Source: Tiliqua scincoides (Eukaryota > Chordata > Lepidosauria > Squamata > Scincidae). From it: a stretch of DNA of 64,000 nucleotides. This document shows positions 19,715-30,879 of this stretch, one piece after another (position 1 is the stretch's first letter; every line of letters starts with the position of its first letter). The position numbers and the translations under genes were made by a program. The notes under the pieces were generated by a model. That model did no database searches. It had not been told where the DNA came from and was given only the letters and a program-made list of their open reading frames with translations. The stretch spans positions 7,882,544 through 7,946,543 of the forward strand of contig NC_089823.1 of the NCBI RefSeq assembly GCF_035046505.1. The letters are read 5' to 3'.

Positions 19715-20569
19715 CTCTCTTTCAGGGCCTTTCCCATCCTATTTCTAGATTTTTTAAAATTGCGTGTGTTAATACGCCTGTGTCTGCAGCCATTCTCTGT
19801 GACTGGCAATGGCCTGTTGCCTTGAGTGAGCCTTTTATCAATACAATAATACCTCCCATAATGCTGCTTCATCCAGCACTGGTTTGTTAATGTTCCCTTA
19901 CCCAGAAGAGACTGGGGGTGACGTGATGAAGTCATTACATCACCCCTGAATGCCTGGGTCACTGAGCAGCAGAAGGTTAGCCATGCACTGGGTGACGTTC
20001 TGCCTCTGCAAAGAATTGCATTCCTCTGAGCTCTCCTGCTTCCTTTTGATTACCCTAAATGCAAATGGAGGGACTTCCTCATTGGGTTCCGGCATGCCTC
20101 ACTTTCAAATTTCTGGCAGCAAGCTTAAGAATAGTCCCACCCTCTCAGAAGACTTACTGTCTCTGCTGCAAATGTGGGAGATTTCCCAACGCCCTGAACA
20201 ACAGAGATGCTCTTCCTCACTGCTTGGTCTGGTAGCCTTCTCCCAGAGCTGGCTTCAGTGTTGGGGCAACGCTAGGGTCTGCCAGTTCACAAGGCGCAAT
20301 GCCAGTCACCCACCCCTGCCAGCTTTGTTGGTTGTTGCCAGCACAAATCAGGAGCTGGATCCCTGCCAACTGCACCTTTGTTTGGATTTAAACTATAACT
20401 ACTTGGGGAGTCAATTGTGACTGTGAAGCAGGGTATTGATGCCATCAGTCCATTTTGCAAGCCCTTAACGAAGCCTTGCTTTGAAGAGACCTTGTGTAGG
20501 TACTCTTGCGATGCAAGTTTAAAATATGCCATTGGATCATACAGTTTCTAGTTTAAAATAGTAGATCAT
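19715..20569. other. No recognisable feature
   Basis: Includes a 156-codon plus-strand frame at 19950-20420 with no recognised protein and a low-complexity serine/leucine composition. It is taken as chance. Confidence 0.3.
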
Positions 20570-20579
20570 ACAAGACTGA

Positions 20580-21065
20580 TCTTGTATTCCTGGGGGCTAG
20601 GGATAAGAATAGGCTCTCAGTTTGGCTGTACTTGTCGTAAGAGGCGACTAAACAGCCACCGGGTAGATAGAACACGTGCGCCTGGGAAGGCAGCTCATCT
20701 GAGAGAAGGAAAACTCTGATCCCAAACCTCCACTGCCTTGTGGCTACGTCCAGTTATGGAAAAGGCTTCAGGAGTCAACCTCGACGCAAAATCCAGAGCC
20801 GGAGTCCCTGAGGCAGTTCATGGCTGAACACAGTCACGTTCTGGCAACTCCTGCGACGCCGCTGGAACCAACCGTATTGGCCTCTGCCTTTCCATTGGAC
20901 CATTTCAGCGACGTGGAGAGGGGGGATTTGCTGCATGGGTAACAGCCTATCCTCCATACCTACTTTACCCTGGCTTCATGCACTGGAGAGGACACTCTGT
21001 TCCAGAACCACCATTCAGAGTGTGACACCATAGTCTTCCAAGACTGAAGGATGCCAACAACAACA
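20580..21065 (+). mobile_element. Half-LINE nonautonomous element, copy 2
   Basis: Plus-strand copy, 486 bases, with a 10-base duplication ACAAGACTGA at 20570-20579 and 21066-21075. It starts near CTGGGGGCTAGGGATAAG, has GTCGTAAGAGGCGACTAAAC, and ends CCATAGTCTTCCAAGACTGA plus (CAA)n. The hairpin loop is TCCA. It encodes no reverse transcriptase, so it must have been copied by another element's enzyme. Confidence 0.9.
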
Positions 21066-21285
21066 ACAAGACTGAAATGAGCCCACCTGTGTTGTACGTT
21101 AACCACTACTGCTATTTCTCACTGTGCCCAGTAGGCTGACTCTCTGCTTAGATAGATTTGCTTATAGCACAACCACTACAAAATTGCAATACTTAGTGCA
21201 TTTCGATAGTTACTTAAGAACATAAGAGACTTATTTTTTAGTTTTCCATCTTCCCTCCAATGCTCAATCCCTAGATTCTCTAGAA

Positions 21286-21625
21286 CAGTGTTTCTCAATG
21301 TTTGTCCCCCACTGTACCGTTTTGCATGCTCCACCTATTGAAATTACCACTAGAAGCAACTGGCAATGACATCATTGCCAGTTAATTCTAGATTGAGAGG
21401 CCAGGCACAAGATGATAAACACGGTGAAAGGCTCAGGGCAGATGGGAAGGCTTTTCTGAGTGCATGAAAAGTGCACACTGGAGCACTGCCCACCAAGCCT
21501 CTTATTGCTCCTTGCATTGCTGGTCTTGCTGCCAGGCAGTGGGAGGACTGGGGATCCTCTGAGTACCACCAGACACCACCTCAAGTTCCACCAGTGGTAC
21601 AAGTATCACTGGTTGAGAAACACTG
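21286..21625. mobile_element. hAT MITE, CAGTGTTTCTCAA type
   Basis: 340 bases from CAGTGTTTCTCAATG to GGTTGAGAAACACTG. The flanks CTCTAGAA (21278-21285) and TTCTAGAA (21626-21633) match at 7 of 8. Truncated relatives lie at 52757 and 53139. Confidence 0.88.
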
Positions 21626-21699
21626 TTCTAGAATGCTATAGAGAATGTTGTTTTTCTATACACCGTGCTTGATCATGAGGCACCTCTCTCTCTCTCCAG

Positions 21700-21930
21700 G
21701 CAGTCATCTGACATAGTTAAAATTTATGCATCCCAGAAATATCGTTTCCTTTCATATTTATAGTAATTATGTCAAACGGTGAATTTAAAGCATTTGATTT
21801 GATTACTGCTGGTTTGGGAAAACACACTGTTTGATCTCGTCACAAGCTGTAATTACTGTATGTGGAATGTAATCACATGGAATAACATATATATAAAGAT
21901 TGGGGAAAGTGATGTATACGAAGCATAAGA
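21700..21930. other. Candidate conserved noncoding stretch
   Basis: Repeat-free sequence with AATTATGTCAAACGG, GTAATTACTGTATG and ATGTAATCACATGG motifs. No coding evidence. Conservation is not shown. Confidence 0.2.
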
Positions 21931-22454
21931 CTTCAGGGAGAGAGAAGCACATTCTCTCCATCTTAAAGCTGCCCTTTTAAAATCATGCAGCGGAAGTACG
22001 GCTGGTGCAAGCCCTAAATAAATAGTTCTTTCAAGTACAAATGATTTGCTATTCAGTACTACTGGCTCGTTCTGACTCAGCTAGGATCTGTATGTGCCTG
22101 GAAGCAGAGATGCTTAGGTGGACCAAAGGGTTGCACACTACAAGCGCACCATGCCTGCCACCAGACAGTACTGGCTAGGCTTTCCAAGGATGCTGCGTGC
22201 AGAAATTGGTATGTCCTTGGTGATATGCTGCTGATTTCATTCCATACATATATCTTCCCTTAAAGGTTCACTGATATTTCACTCCTCCAGACCATCGAAG
22301 CAGGCTGGACGTGTGATCTCCGTACCCCTGAGAAATACCACTAATCTTCTTGAAATCCTTCCCGTCTTCCTTGATATCCTTGCAAATGTTTCAGCCAAGC
22401 AGAATCATCTAAATTCATTTAAGGAAAAAATTCTGCAGCGACAATGAAACATTT

Positions 22455-22900
22455 ATGTTGGCCCAATCCTATGACCCACTTACGGCAGCGGAACTCCTGG
22501 TCCGCCGCCATAAGTACCCCTGTGGCATCGTAAAAAGGTGCGTCACTTCTGTTCACTTCAGGGCTGCTAGTGCAAGTTGCCAGGTGCTGGATACCACGTT
22601 GGTGCAGGTAAGGTGGGAAAAAAGGACTGTTCAAAGGCAGGAAGGGGAAGATCAGGGGAGTGGGATGGGGATTGGGGCGGGGAGGGAGCATTTTGAGGGC
22701 AGGAGGGGGTGGATACGGCAGTGGCAGTGCATGCTGGGATGCTGCCCCTGTTTTCCCAGTCCAATAAGCCCCCTGAGGATCCTTGGACTAAAAGAGCTGG
22801 CGTCAGACCAAGGAGACCCATTGGCAACCAGGTAACCTACAGGAAGGTAAGTTACTTACCTCTTCCAGGCCATCTGCCCCCACCATAGCATGCAGTGCAT
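22455..22900. mobile_element. CAATCC-ended MITE, right end lost
   Basis: Left end GGCCCAATCCTATGACCC and the typical G-rich interior (AGGTAAGGTGGGAAAA, GGCGGGGAGGGAGC) match the family at 10638 and 45108. No matching right end is found. AAGGTAAGTTACTTACCT near 22846-22863 is a local palindrome. Confidence 0.5.
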
Positions 22901-22904
22901 GTTC

Positions 22905-23128
22905 AATTAATTTATTCCTAAACCCGAGAGCATGATGGCTGCTTTTTAATAACTTTTTGAATAACTGCTTTTATACTGCTCATTTTATGGCTGCCGGCCT
23001 TGCTGTTTTATTACTTATTTTATTATTGCATTTTCTAATTTTATGTTTTTATGTATTCTATGCTTTTTTAAAATTGCTGTTAGCCGCCTTGGGTGCCCTT
23101 CGGGGAGACAGGCGGATTACATGCCCAA

Positions 23129-23163
<35 letters not shown>

Positions 23164-23165
23164 AT
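22905..23165 (+). mobile_element. LINE/SINE 3' end with (AAAT)n tail
   Basis: T-rich sequence leading to GCCGCCTTGGGTGCCC, GGAGACAGGCGGATTACA and an AAAT microsatellite (23127-23165). The form GCCGCCTTG...AGGCGG...AATAAAT is the usual end of squamate L2-type LINE and tRNA-SINE copies. The exact family is not resolved. Confidence 0.55.
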
Positions 23166-23289
23166 TTTGCAATAGCATTGACATAGCTTACCGAAAAAAT
23201 CATAAAAAAAAAAATATTAATATGCACTAAATGGCAACAGAACCAGAGACTGTTGCAGCAGATAATAACCAATGAGCTGGCGATTGAAA

Positions 23290-23785
23290 TCTAAAGCCTG
23301 ATCTATGCTAGCAAAGCATGTGCTCCGCTGGTGCACACTGTCGCAAAGGCGCTGTAAAGCATGTTGTGGCAGTTACTGTGCACCTTCAGGAAGTCTTCCT
23401 GTGGGTACCAGTGGTGCGCAGGAGGCAGATTAGGGTGGGGGAGGGGAGGGCAAGGGTGTAACGGAACAGGGGAAAGCGGTGAAGGGGGTGTGGCGGGGAA
23501 TCGGTTCCAGAAGGGGGTGGGATAGATGGCACCAGTACACACCATCCTATCCCCCTTTCCAGGCCTGATCCACCAACATGGGTCAACACAGACGTGTGCC
23601 AGCAACATCACTGGTGTAGGCCCACTTTGACCCACAGCTGCAGCTGGGGCTTACCCTGGGGCAAGGGGAAAAAGTCCCCTTATCCCAAGGAGACCTCAAA
23701 CAGCCAAAATACCCCCATAGGCTACACCAAAGCCCATGCTGGTGCTCTTGCATCATTGCGGGGGGAACCTTGTTAGGATTGAACT
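23290..23785. mobile_element. Probable CAATCC-family MITE, degraded
   Basis: The interior (GGTGGGGGAGGGGAGGG, CCCTTTCCAGGCCTGAT, AGGGGAAAAAGTCCCCTTA) closely follows the other G-rich MITEs, and the right end is TTGTTAGGATTGAACTGC. The left end is worn. Confidence 0.5.
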
Positions 23786-23987
23786 GCTCTGCATCAAATC
23801 CACTGATTAAAAGGGATAAGATGTCAAAATACTCCATTACACACTTGAAAGAAGTGGACAAGCTTCACCTGGCATTAAAGATGGGGAAGAAAGAACAAGG
23901 CAAAGATGCTTAGGAAAGGAGAGTTGCATAAGTTGTGTGCAAGCACTGAAAAGGCCCTCGTGATGTACAGTTGGATCAAGTGATGTA

Positions 23988-24414
23988 CAGTTGGCCCTCA
24001 TTATCCATGGGGGATCCATTCCTGGGGCCTGTGTGGATACTGAAACCCATGGATAAGTGAATCTGTGGGTCTGGGCCTTAGGAGACCTCTGGATACGATT
24101 GGAAGTGGCTTCTGGTCATTACCGGAGGTGTTCTGAGGTGCAAGGAGGACTGCGCCTCAGACAGCCTGCCGGAGCCCTCTGAAAGACACTTCTGATTTAG
24201 TGAAAAATTGGACATGACTTTTAGAAGGCTCTGGCAGGCCTTCTGAGGCACAGGAGGTCATGGGCGGCCCACCATGCCTAATCAGAGCGCCTCCCTCCTG
24301 ATGTAACTGGAAGACTCTTCTAGTCACACCTGGGAGGTCAAGGGAGGCCCTCTTGATCGTGTTGGGTCAAATCTGTGGGTCCTGAACCCAGGGATGAGAA
24401 GGAGGGCCAACCTT
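23988..24414. mobile_element. pogo/Tigger-like nonautonomous element
   Basis: Left end CAGTTGGCCCTCATTATCC after a TA; right end GAGGGCCAACC near 24414, followed by TTA. Inside, GGATACTGAAACCCATGG and ATCTGTGGGTC are typical of Tigger-type ends. The left flank contains a doubled GTGATGTACAGTTGG. Confidence 0.6.
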
Positions 24415-25069
24415 TATTCACTTGATCCAGAGATGTATTCACATGCCCATGCAATGTCTCAAATGTGCTTCCTTCATAATTTCGACAGGTGTTTTCTCTC
24501 TGTAGGACCACAATTTCACCTCAGGTGAAATTTTCACTCTAATCTGAGCAGAGTTGAGACTCCAGGAGAGTCTTTTTCATAATGTGATTTTTTTTTAATT
24601 TTTTTTTTTTGCGTTGAATTCAAGGAGCAAAATCACCTTGGAAGTCTCAGTGACTGCATTACAGTCCAGGCATGTCTCTCTCGACCATGACCAGTGCTCA
24701 GAAATCCCCTTCAGCACAGCTGTGACCAATCTGAGTTCTTGGGCACTCCATTCTGAATGGTATTTGGTCTTTTTGGAAAGTCATATAATTAGATGAAAAG
24801 AAAGGGAGAAATAACAGTCCCTTTCTCGGAGTTGATATATGTAAAGGTAACCAGCAGGTAAGCCATTACTAGGCTGCTGTGCATTTTTCCATTCAACCTC
24901 CAGCACGGACTGAAAACTAAATGGGGTTATTAACGCTTTCCCCCCCCACTCTCCACTTCGCTTTTCTATTATGATGATGAATTCTTTTCCATAAAAACAT
25001 TACACAAATTGGAGGTCAGCACAGCTACAATCTTTCAAGATTATATGAGGTGCCTAAAGGTCATATTTC

Positions 25070-25070
<1 letters not shown>
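24415..25070. other. No gene; possible noncoding elements
   Basis: Repeat-free sequence. GACCACAATTTCACCTCAGG and CTATTATGATGATGAATTC are motif-rich, but nothing is assigned. Confidence 0.25.
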
Positions 25071-25118
<48 letters not shown>

Positions 25119-25129
25119 ACACACACACA
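25071..25129 (+). repeat. (AC)n microsatellite
   Basis: About 29 AC units with one G interruption near 25114. Confidence 0.98.
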
Positions 25130-25737
25130 AGTGAGCCGCATTTTCATTACCGTCTCCAAGTACACATCCATCAGGGATGCAATCATAAAAGATTCCACCA
25201 TGGAGAACGCAAGAGTGGTACGGACAAGTGTCAAGGCAAGATTATAATTAAAGAAGCTGCTAGATAGGTGATCCCATTTCCTTCTCAAAAGTAACCTTTT
25301 GCTTAAAAATCTGATGCTTCCTAATCAAGGTAGTGGTGGGGAATGGCCTTTGGTTTCAATAAAGTAGGTACTTATCTGGACATTTCTTTTAAAAAATTAT
25401 TTGCATTGACCTTTCAGAATCAGCAGGTCAAATTCCATCTATTGTTAGAACCGGCAAAATAACTCATTATATTTTAACTCCAGGTTGAGAAAAGGTAATT
25501 TGGTTTTGACAAAAAGGTACGCAGACACGTTTATGCAAAAAAGAGTGATGGTGAGTGCATTCTTGACAGGGGCGAGAAGTTTGGGAACAGGTGGAAATGG
25601 ATGGGAAGGCGCCTAGACTTCGATCTTCAGGCCACACTGAATGGACTGCACACCAGGCCATAGGTAGGGGTGCTGTTGCAACTCACTGCACATTCTGATG
25701 ATGGTGGAGAGATGGAGGAGAAGGAAATACTATTTAA
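25130..25737. other. No recognisable gene
   Basis: 25140-25260 is repeat-free and evenly composed and might be a noncoding element. The remainder holds nothing recognised. Confidence 0.25.
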
Positions 25738-25821
25738 GCTTCAATCCTAACCACACTTTCCTGAGAGTAAGCCCCATTGAACAAAATAGGACTTACTTCT
25801 GAGTAGACCTGATTGCGCTCT
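25738..25821. mobile_element. Short palindromic CAATCCTA element
   Basis: GCTTCAATCCTAACC ... CCTGATTGCGCTCTTAG, with the AGTAAGCCCCATTGAAC core. Same family as 64-152 and nearly identical in the core to 16657. Confidence 0.65.
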
Positions 25822-26159
25822 TAGTGAAGGTGGCATATGTATGTGTGATTTGCCTCCCTCTTGTGTTTTGTATCAGATTCCAGGATTCCCTCTGGAACTC
25901 AGGTCTGCCGATGGAGCTGGAAGAGGGGCTGAGGGTAGATGAGATTCCACTGATGGAGGAGCTACTCTTCCTCTGGCACAATGGCAGGGGAACAAAAAAT
26001 AAAACCACTAAAGCGCAGGGATGGGAAAAACTCAGCCTCAAAAACCCAACTTGAGTTAGTCATCGACCTCCACAACTCGACTAGAAAGAGAGTCACAATG
26101 GGGGCACTTTCTGAGTCTCCGAGTCACCCTTTAGTGGATCTAATGGACCGAGGCAACAC

Positions 26160-26288
26160 CTCTGTTTTGCTCTCACCTCCTAGAATGGCTCTGAAGGGGA
26201 GGGGAGGGGAGGGGAAGGGGCAGCTTGCATGCTGCGGTGATTCTCCCTGCAAAACTTAGTGCTTTGCACATCCTCTAGCTATGCCATT
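26160..26288. mobile_element. hAT MITE, right half only
   Basis: TCTGTTTTGCTC, AGAATGGCTCTGAAGGGGAG (expanded by an extra GGGGA run), CTGCAAAACTTAGTGCTTTG and CTCTAGCTATGCCATTG form the right half of the CAGTGGCGTAGC family. Confidence 0.7.
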
Positions 26289-26329
26289 GAGCTAACCAAT
26301 GCCATTGTTTCAAAACTGGCAAGCTGTAT

Positions 26330-26460
26330 TCCCTGCAACTAGTCTACTTTTGGACTTTGTCAGCTAACTGGGTGACCTTGAGACAGTCACCTTTCTCAGT
26401 CAAACCTCACAGGTTTGTTATGAGGATAAAATGGGGAGGGGGAGGAAAAGAACCACCTAC
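26330..26460 (+). mobile_element. Degraded MIR/CORE-like SINE
   Basis: GGGTGACCTTGAGACAGTCA and TCACAGGTTTGTTATGAGGA follow the core of the better copies at 32262 and 50575. The tRNA-like head is lost. Confidence 0.5.
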
Positions 26461-28479
26461 GGGGGTCCCTGTTGTAAGCTTTCCCACATGGAAGTCCTCA
26501 ACCTTTTGAGGAATTAAATGTAAAAATGCCCCACACTAACACTCTTTACTACTATGGTTCTCCCTTCTAAACTCTTCCAACCCTGCCTTCCAGCTCTTGG
26601 AAGACATCACTGTTTATTACAGTAGGGTCCATTTTATCATCGTCGTTGTCATTCATTGGAATAACAGGGACGGGAGGCCCAGCTTATGCCTGCATCACTT
26701 ATGTCTTTGTCTTGGCATCCACTGCTACTTCCTTTAATAGCCACCAAGGGACTGCTGGGCTCTTAGCATTCACTCCACTGCCTATTAGAGGAGGAAGACA
26801 CAGCAGTGCCACCCAGGATGGGGATCAAACTGCTCTTTTCTTTCTCCAGCCTTTTCCCCTTCTTTCCTGCAAACTCAAGTGCCTGCAGAGTCACCCCTTA
26901 AGGAACCCTTCCCCTGGGAAAGCAGTCTTCCCTCCCTGAAACTAGCTAAGGTTACCACCTAGCCCTCTTGACTTTGCCCATCAAAACCTATTCTGCCCCA
27001 TTCCCCACCTCTGAATCAGGAGATCACTGTGTTTTGGCAACCTAGCCCCTTGATCCTCATGACAAATGCAAGCCTCACCTCCAAAGGTACGGATAGGTAG
27101 TGTTGGAAAACAGATAGAGTGTTGCCTATAGGACACCAGAAGGCAGTGTGCTTCCAGAGGGCTGAGGTTACCTGCCCTAGACCGTGACTTTGCTCCCCCT
27201 TGACTTGTGGGGGTATCTACCTCCCTCTCATATCTCTCCCTCTTCCTGATCCTCCAAGCAGACAGACCTCTTTCCACGTGCACATGTTGCACATATCTTG
27301 GAACATCCCACAGTATTACCATTGACAATATTTATGTGCCGCTTTTCAACAACAACAAATTGTTCACAATGTAGACTACGTAGCAAAATCAATGAAAAGA
27401 TGGTTCCTTGTCCCAGAGGGGCTTTCAGTCTTAAGTGAGACACAAAAGATACTAGGCAGAGATACTGTGCTGGGGTGAACATTTCAGATCTCTGAAAGAG
27501 AAAATTATGGAATATTTCACATTAGCAGACCTGTCCTAAACTTGTGTTCTCTGAAGTAATGTGCACTGGCATACCTAGGAGGGTTCAAGGGGGGCAAATT
27601 CTCTAGGGTGCCATGCTTACAGGGGCGCTGCCACCTTCCACACCCCTACCACCCGTTTCCCCCCCCCTTTTTTCAAAGCAAAAAAAGCTAGTAGCATTGC
27701 TGGTTTCTTTTGCTTTTAAAAAAAGTGATTCCACACAACTCTGGGCCACCTCCTCCTTTTTTTTTTTTTTTTTTTTTTAAAGGGGAAGGGGGAGGCCCTC
27801 AGATCGGCACAGTCCAGAACCAAGCCTATTGTGGCCATGAGCTTACAGCCACTATTGCCGGGGTTCTGTAAGTAATTGTGATGGCATCACCACAATGACT
27901 TCTAGTTGTGGAGGCACCTTGCCCCACAGTTCTGGGGTGGCAGGGCGGCCAGGACCACCAGTGGTAATGTGGATTCTGCTAGTGAACTTTCTACAGAAGC
28001 ATGGTGAGGATTATAGCCTTATTTTGGTTTCCAGTTATAGTGGGAAATTCAATATTAAGGAGACGGGGGGGGGGCAAACAGTAGTTGGGAAACACTTGCC
28101 ACCTTTGCCTTCCTCTGACACCTTGCAACAATAGACCAGCGCATGGCACGGAGCATGGTGACACTCTGTGACTCTCTATGAAAGCTTGGTGGTCTGGCTT
28201 GCTAGGTGACCGGCTATTGTCAGCTCCAGAATGAATTTCCCTCCCTCCTACTTTGCCTTTACCTTGCTCTGCCCCTCCACCTCTCAGGGCTGCATCTGAT
28301 AGGTTTTCTTTTAAAATAATCCCATGTGGTTAACGCATACATTTTTTTCTTCACGGTGTCAAGAATGTCACCTGGCACTGGCATTTCATTCCCGATTAAT
28401 TGATCTGGAATGCTGCCCACCCTTCTTGGAGAGACAGGCATATTGACAGATCTGGGTGACAAAGTACAAAAGGATTAAA
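26461..28479. other. No gene; minor repeats
   Basis: Holds a T run at about 27757-27778. 27310-27475 resembles a widespread squamate repeat (GTGCCGCTTTTCAACAAC, then GAGGGGCTTTCAGTC). A MITE-like stretch near 27565 starts CTGGCATACCTAGGAGGG. No coding sequence is supported. Confidence 0.3.
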
Positions 28480-29202
28480 TTCTCAATGTAGACGTGCCAG
28501 CGAGCAGGTGGCAACAGTTATACATAGCTCAGGTGCCAGTGCCAATCGGATGAAGTCACAATGCTCCGTCATGCCAACCTTTTATTGTCAAGCGCCTGCT
28601 CTTAATGAAGTGGGACACCAATCTGAGCTCGGAAAGTTCCGCCTTCCCTGACAACCTGACTCCACTGTAATGGATGAGTTTGGCCCTTTTCGCCTAATTG
28701 GGTACATTTTATGGTACTTGGTGTGGAACAATGACATTAAGTAAAACTCCGGGAGGGTAACATTTGGGCTTCTTTTACCTCTCCTCTCTCCCCTCCTTCC
28801 CTCCTCTCTCTACAAGAATTAATGAATTAATTTAGCTACAACATTGCACACTGTGCTAACTGCACCTTTTAATTAACCAGAAAGGTTTCTCATAATTAAT
28901 AAATTATCCCAAAGACACAGCCAATTAAGGTTTAAAGGGGAAAGAAACAAATGCATGCCAAATAGGGGGAAGAAAGGAAATCACCTTACAGACGCCTCCA
29001 ATAAGCTTTATAATCAGGGATGCCTTGCCTCTCAGTTACACCTTCTGCTTATCATTGTCCTATATGTGGATACCCTGAGAAATTGTGAAACTGTAAATTC
29101 ACAACTCCCCCAACATGGCTCCGATGTTGTTCCCAAGTACAAGATTTGATTTGATAATTGAGAATGGGGAATTTTTCCATGTTCTGTTGTTCATTTTGCC
29201 AG
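28480..29202. other. Candidate conserved noncoding block
   Basis: Repeat-free, AT-rich and dense in homeodomain-like cores: ATTAATGAATTAATTTAGC, CTTTTAATTAACC, ATAATTAATAAATTATC, GCCAATTAAGG. No open frame is convincing. This is among the strongest visual candidates for a regulatory block. Confidence 0.3.
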
Positions 29203-29361
29203 GACTGAGGTGTGCCTGGATGTCTGCAGCAAAGGGGTTATGCATACAACAACAGACATCGCAACTCCAAAGCAGGGTTTCCAAGTGCATTAGGGGAGTG
29301 ACTGGTAGTAGTAGCTACTAGGAATGAAAATCTAATTCATGTGAAATGGGGGGATGGGACC
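29203..29361 (+). repeat. 159-bp direct repeat, left copy
   Basis: Matches 30198-30356 at all but about two positions. The pair flanks a LINE 3' fragment exactly, so it behaves as an unusually long target-site duplication. Confidence 0.95.
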
Positions 29362-30082
29362 AGCACTCTGCCTGGAGACAGGCCAGTATAGGCTGGAGTT
29401 TCTAGCATGGTCCCGTTTCTTAAAATACTGGGCCAAAGTGTGCTTCAGGGCTGATCAAAACCCTTTGTTAAAAGGGATACTGTCTGACCCACTGTTATCT
29501 CCCTGCTTAGCTCTTTTCTATAAGAAAATCAGACAAATGGGCCTCGAGGCAGATCTACAAGGAGCTGCTACACCTGAGGTTTCTATTAGGCTCCTGATAA
29601 CAAGATTAACTGATATAGAAAGGCAAGAGATTCTGGGTGCAGCACAAAAAAAATGTTCGCCCCTGAATTTCCACCTAAGTATTACATTTGGTCAACAACC
29701 AAAGTATCTGACCTTCTTGAAGTGCCCCTTCGCAAGGAGGGCTTTTACATTAGCTCGCTGCAATGTGTTGCCTTCTAAAGACCTACTTGGCAGGTTTAGA
29801 AATGCCCCGAAGGAAGAACGAGTCTGTAACTGTGGCCTTAGAGAGGTAGACTCTCTTTTACACATTGTTTTGCACTGTGTTGGCAATCAAGTGGCTAGAG
29901 ATCAGTACCTTCTCCCATTATTAACAACCAAAAAGGGTCTTTCTGAGAATGTTTGCCTACAATTTTTGTTAGCGGGAGATTCTAAACTTGTGACCCCTCC
30001 AGTTGCGAAATTTTTACACCTGAGTAACTTGAAGAGGGCTAATCTGTTGGTCCTAAGCAACCTGGAGTTACCGCGCAAGTAA
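29362..30082 (+). pseudogene. LINE ORF2 C-terminal fragment
   Basis: About 240 codons open to the stop, with a frame that enters from the left without its own start. Landmarks: CLALFYKKIRQMGLE, GQQPKYLTFLKCPFARRAFT and the Cys/His motif at about 29829-29882. The catalytic RT part is missing through 5' truncation. Confidence 0.7.
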
Positions 30083-30197
30083 ATTGTTGTGTTTTAACCT
30101 TTATCTTTATTTGCTTTTTAACATATATTTATATATTGGATTGTTTAGAGATATTATGTGTTAATTTTATGCCTAATAAAGGTTTGATTGATTGATT
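29362..30197 (+). mobile_element. LINE 3' end with (ATTG)n tail
   Basis: 836 bases carrying a 3' ORF end open to 30082 and an AATAAAGG-like signal followed by GATTGATTGATTG. The translation has a cysteine/histidine motif near the C-terminus (CNCGLREVDSLLHIVLHC, C-x-C-x10-H-x4-C), as found at the ends of several LINE ORF2 proteins. It is unrelated to the APE LINE at 36173 or to CR1. L1-like or Vingi-like are possibilities; the clade is not resolved. Confidence 0.75.
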
Positions 30198-30356
30198 GAC
30201 TGAGGTGTGCCTGGATGTCTGCAGCAAAAGGGTTATGCATACAACAACAGACATCGCAACTCCAAAGCAGGGTTTCCAAGTGCATTAGGGGTGTGACTGG
30301 TAGTAGTAGCTACTAGGAATGAAAATCTAATTCATGTGAAATGGGGGGATGGGACC
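30198..30356 (+). repeat. 159-bp direct repeat, right copy
   Basis: Second copy of 29203-29361, starting directly after the (ATTG)n tail. Confidence 0.95.
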
Positions 30357-30434
30357 TACACCCTGATCCTGTACAGCATGTCCAAGCCCCAGCAAGAGTC
30401 CAGAGGCAGAGAAGAGGGGGAGGGCAATGGATAG

Positions 30435-30661
30435 CAGAGGCGTAACACATTGCTCTGGTGGCCGGGGCAGTGACATCACAATGTCATATGACATCATGTC
30501 ACTTCCAGCTACTCCTCAGAGGAGGCCAGTGGGAACAGGGGGCATGAAGCTGCCAGCACCTCCTCAATTACTAGGGTGGAGCCTGGGGGCATTCATGTAC
30601 CTCCAGTGGCATAGCACCTGGAACAGGTGCCCCCTTGGACTCCGCCCTAGTTACACCTCTG
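30435..30661. mobile_element. hAT MITE, CAGAGGCGTAAC type
   Basis: 227 bases from CAGAGGCGTAAC to GTTACACCTCTG. The flanks ATGGATAG (30427-30434) and CTGGATAG (30662-30669) match at 6-7 of 8. Inside is a GACATCACAATGTCATATGA palindromic motif. Confidence 0.75.
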
Positions 30662-30684
30662 CTGGATAGGAAAGGGAATTACAA

Positions 30685-30778
30685 CAATCCCATGCACCCG
30701 ATTTACCTGTGTGGGAGTAAGTGCTTTGAACACAGTAGGACTTACTTCCATGCTAGGATTGAGATGGATTGTGCATCC
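30685..30778. mobile_element. Short palindromic CAATCCTA element, worn
   Basis: CAATCCCATGCACCC ... CATGCTAGGATTG, with GGGAGTAAGTGCTTTGAAC facing GTAGGACTTACTTCC. A diverged member of the 64-152 family. Confidence 0.5.
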
Positions 30779-30879
30779 ACCACTCTTAAACAAAACCAAA
30801 CCCTCTGTTTCAGTGGAAGAAGGAAATTACTGGAGTGATGGAGTGAAAATGGGACGGAATAGGAGTTATCTGCTCATCC

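Noticed and set aside
19950-20420. 156-codon plus-strand frame
   Set aside because: No domain, no conserved start context and a composition like random sequence.
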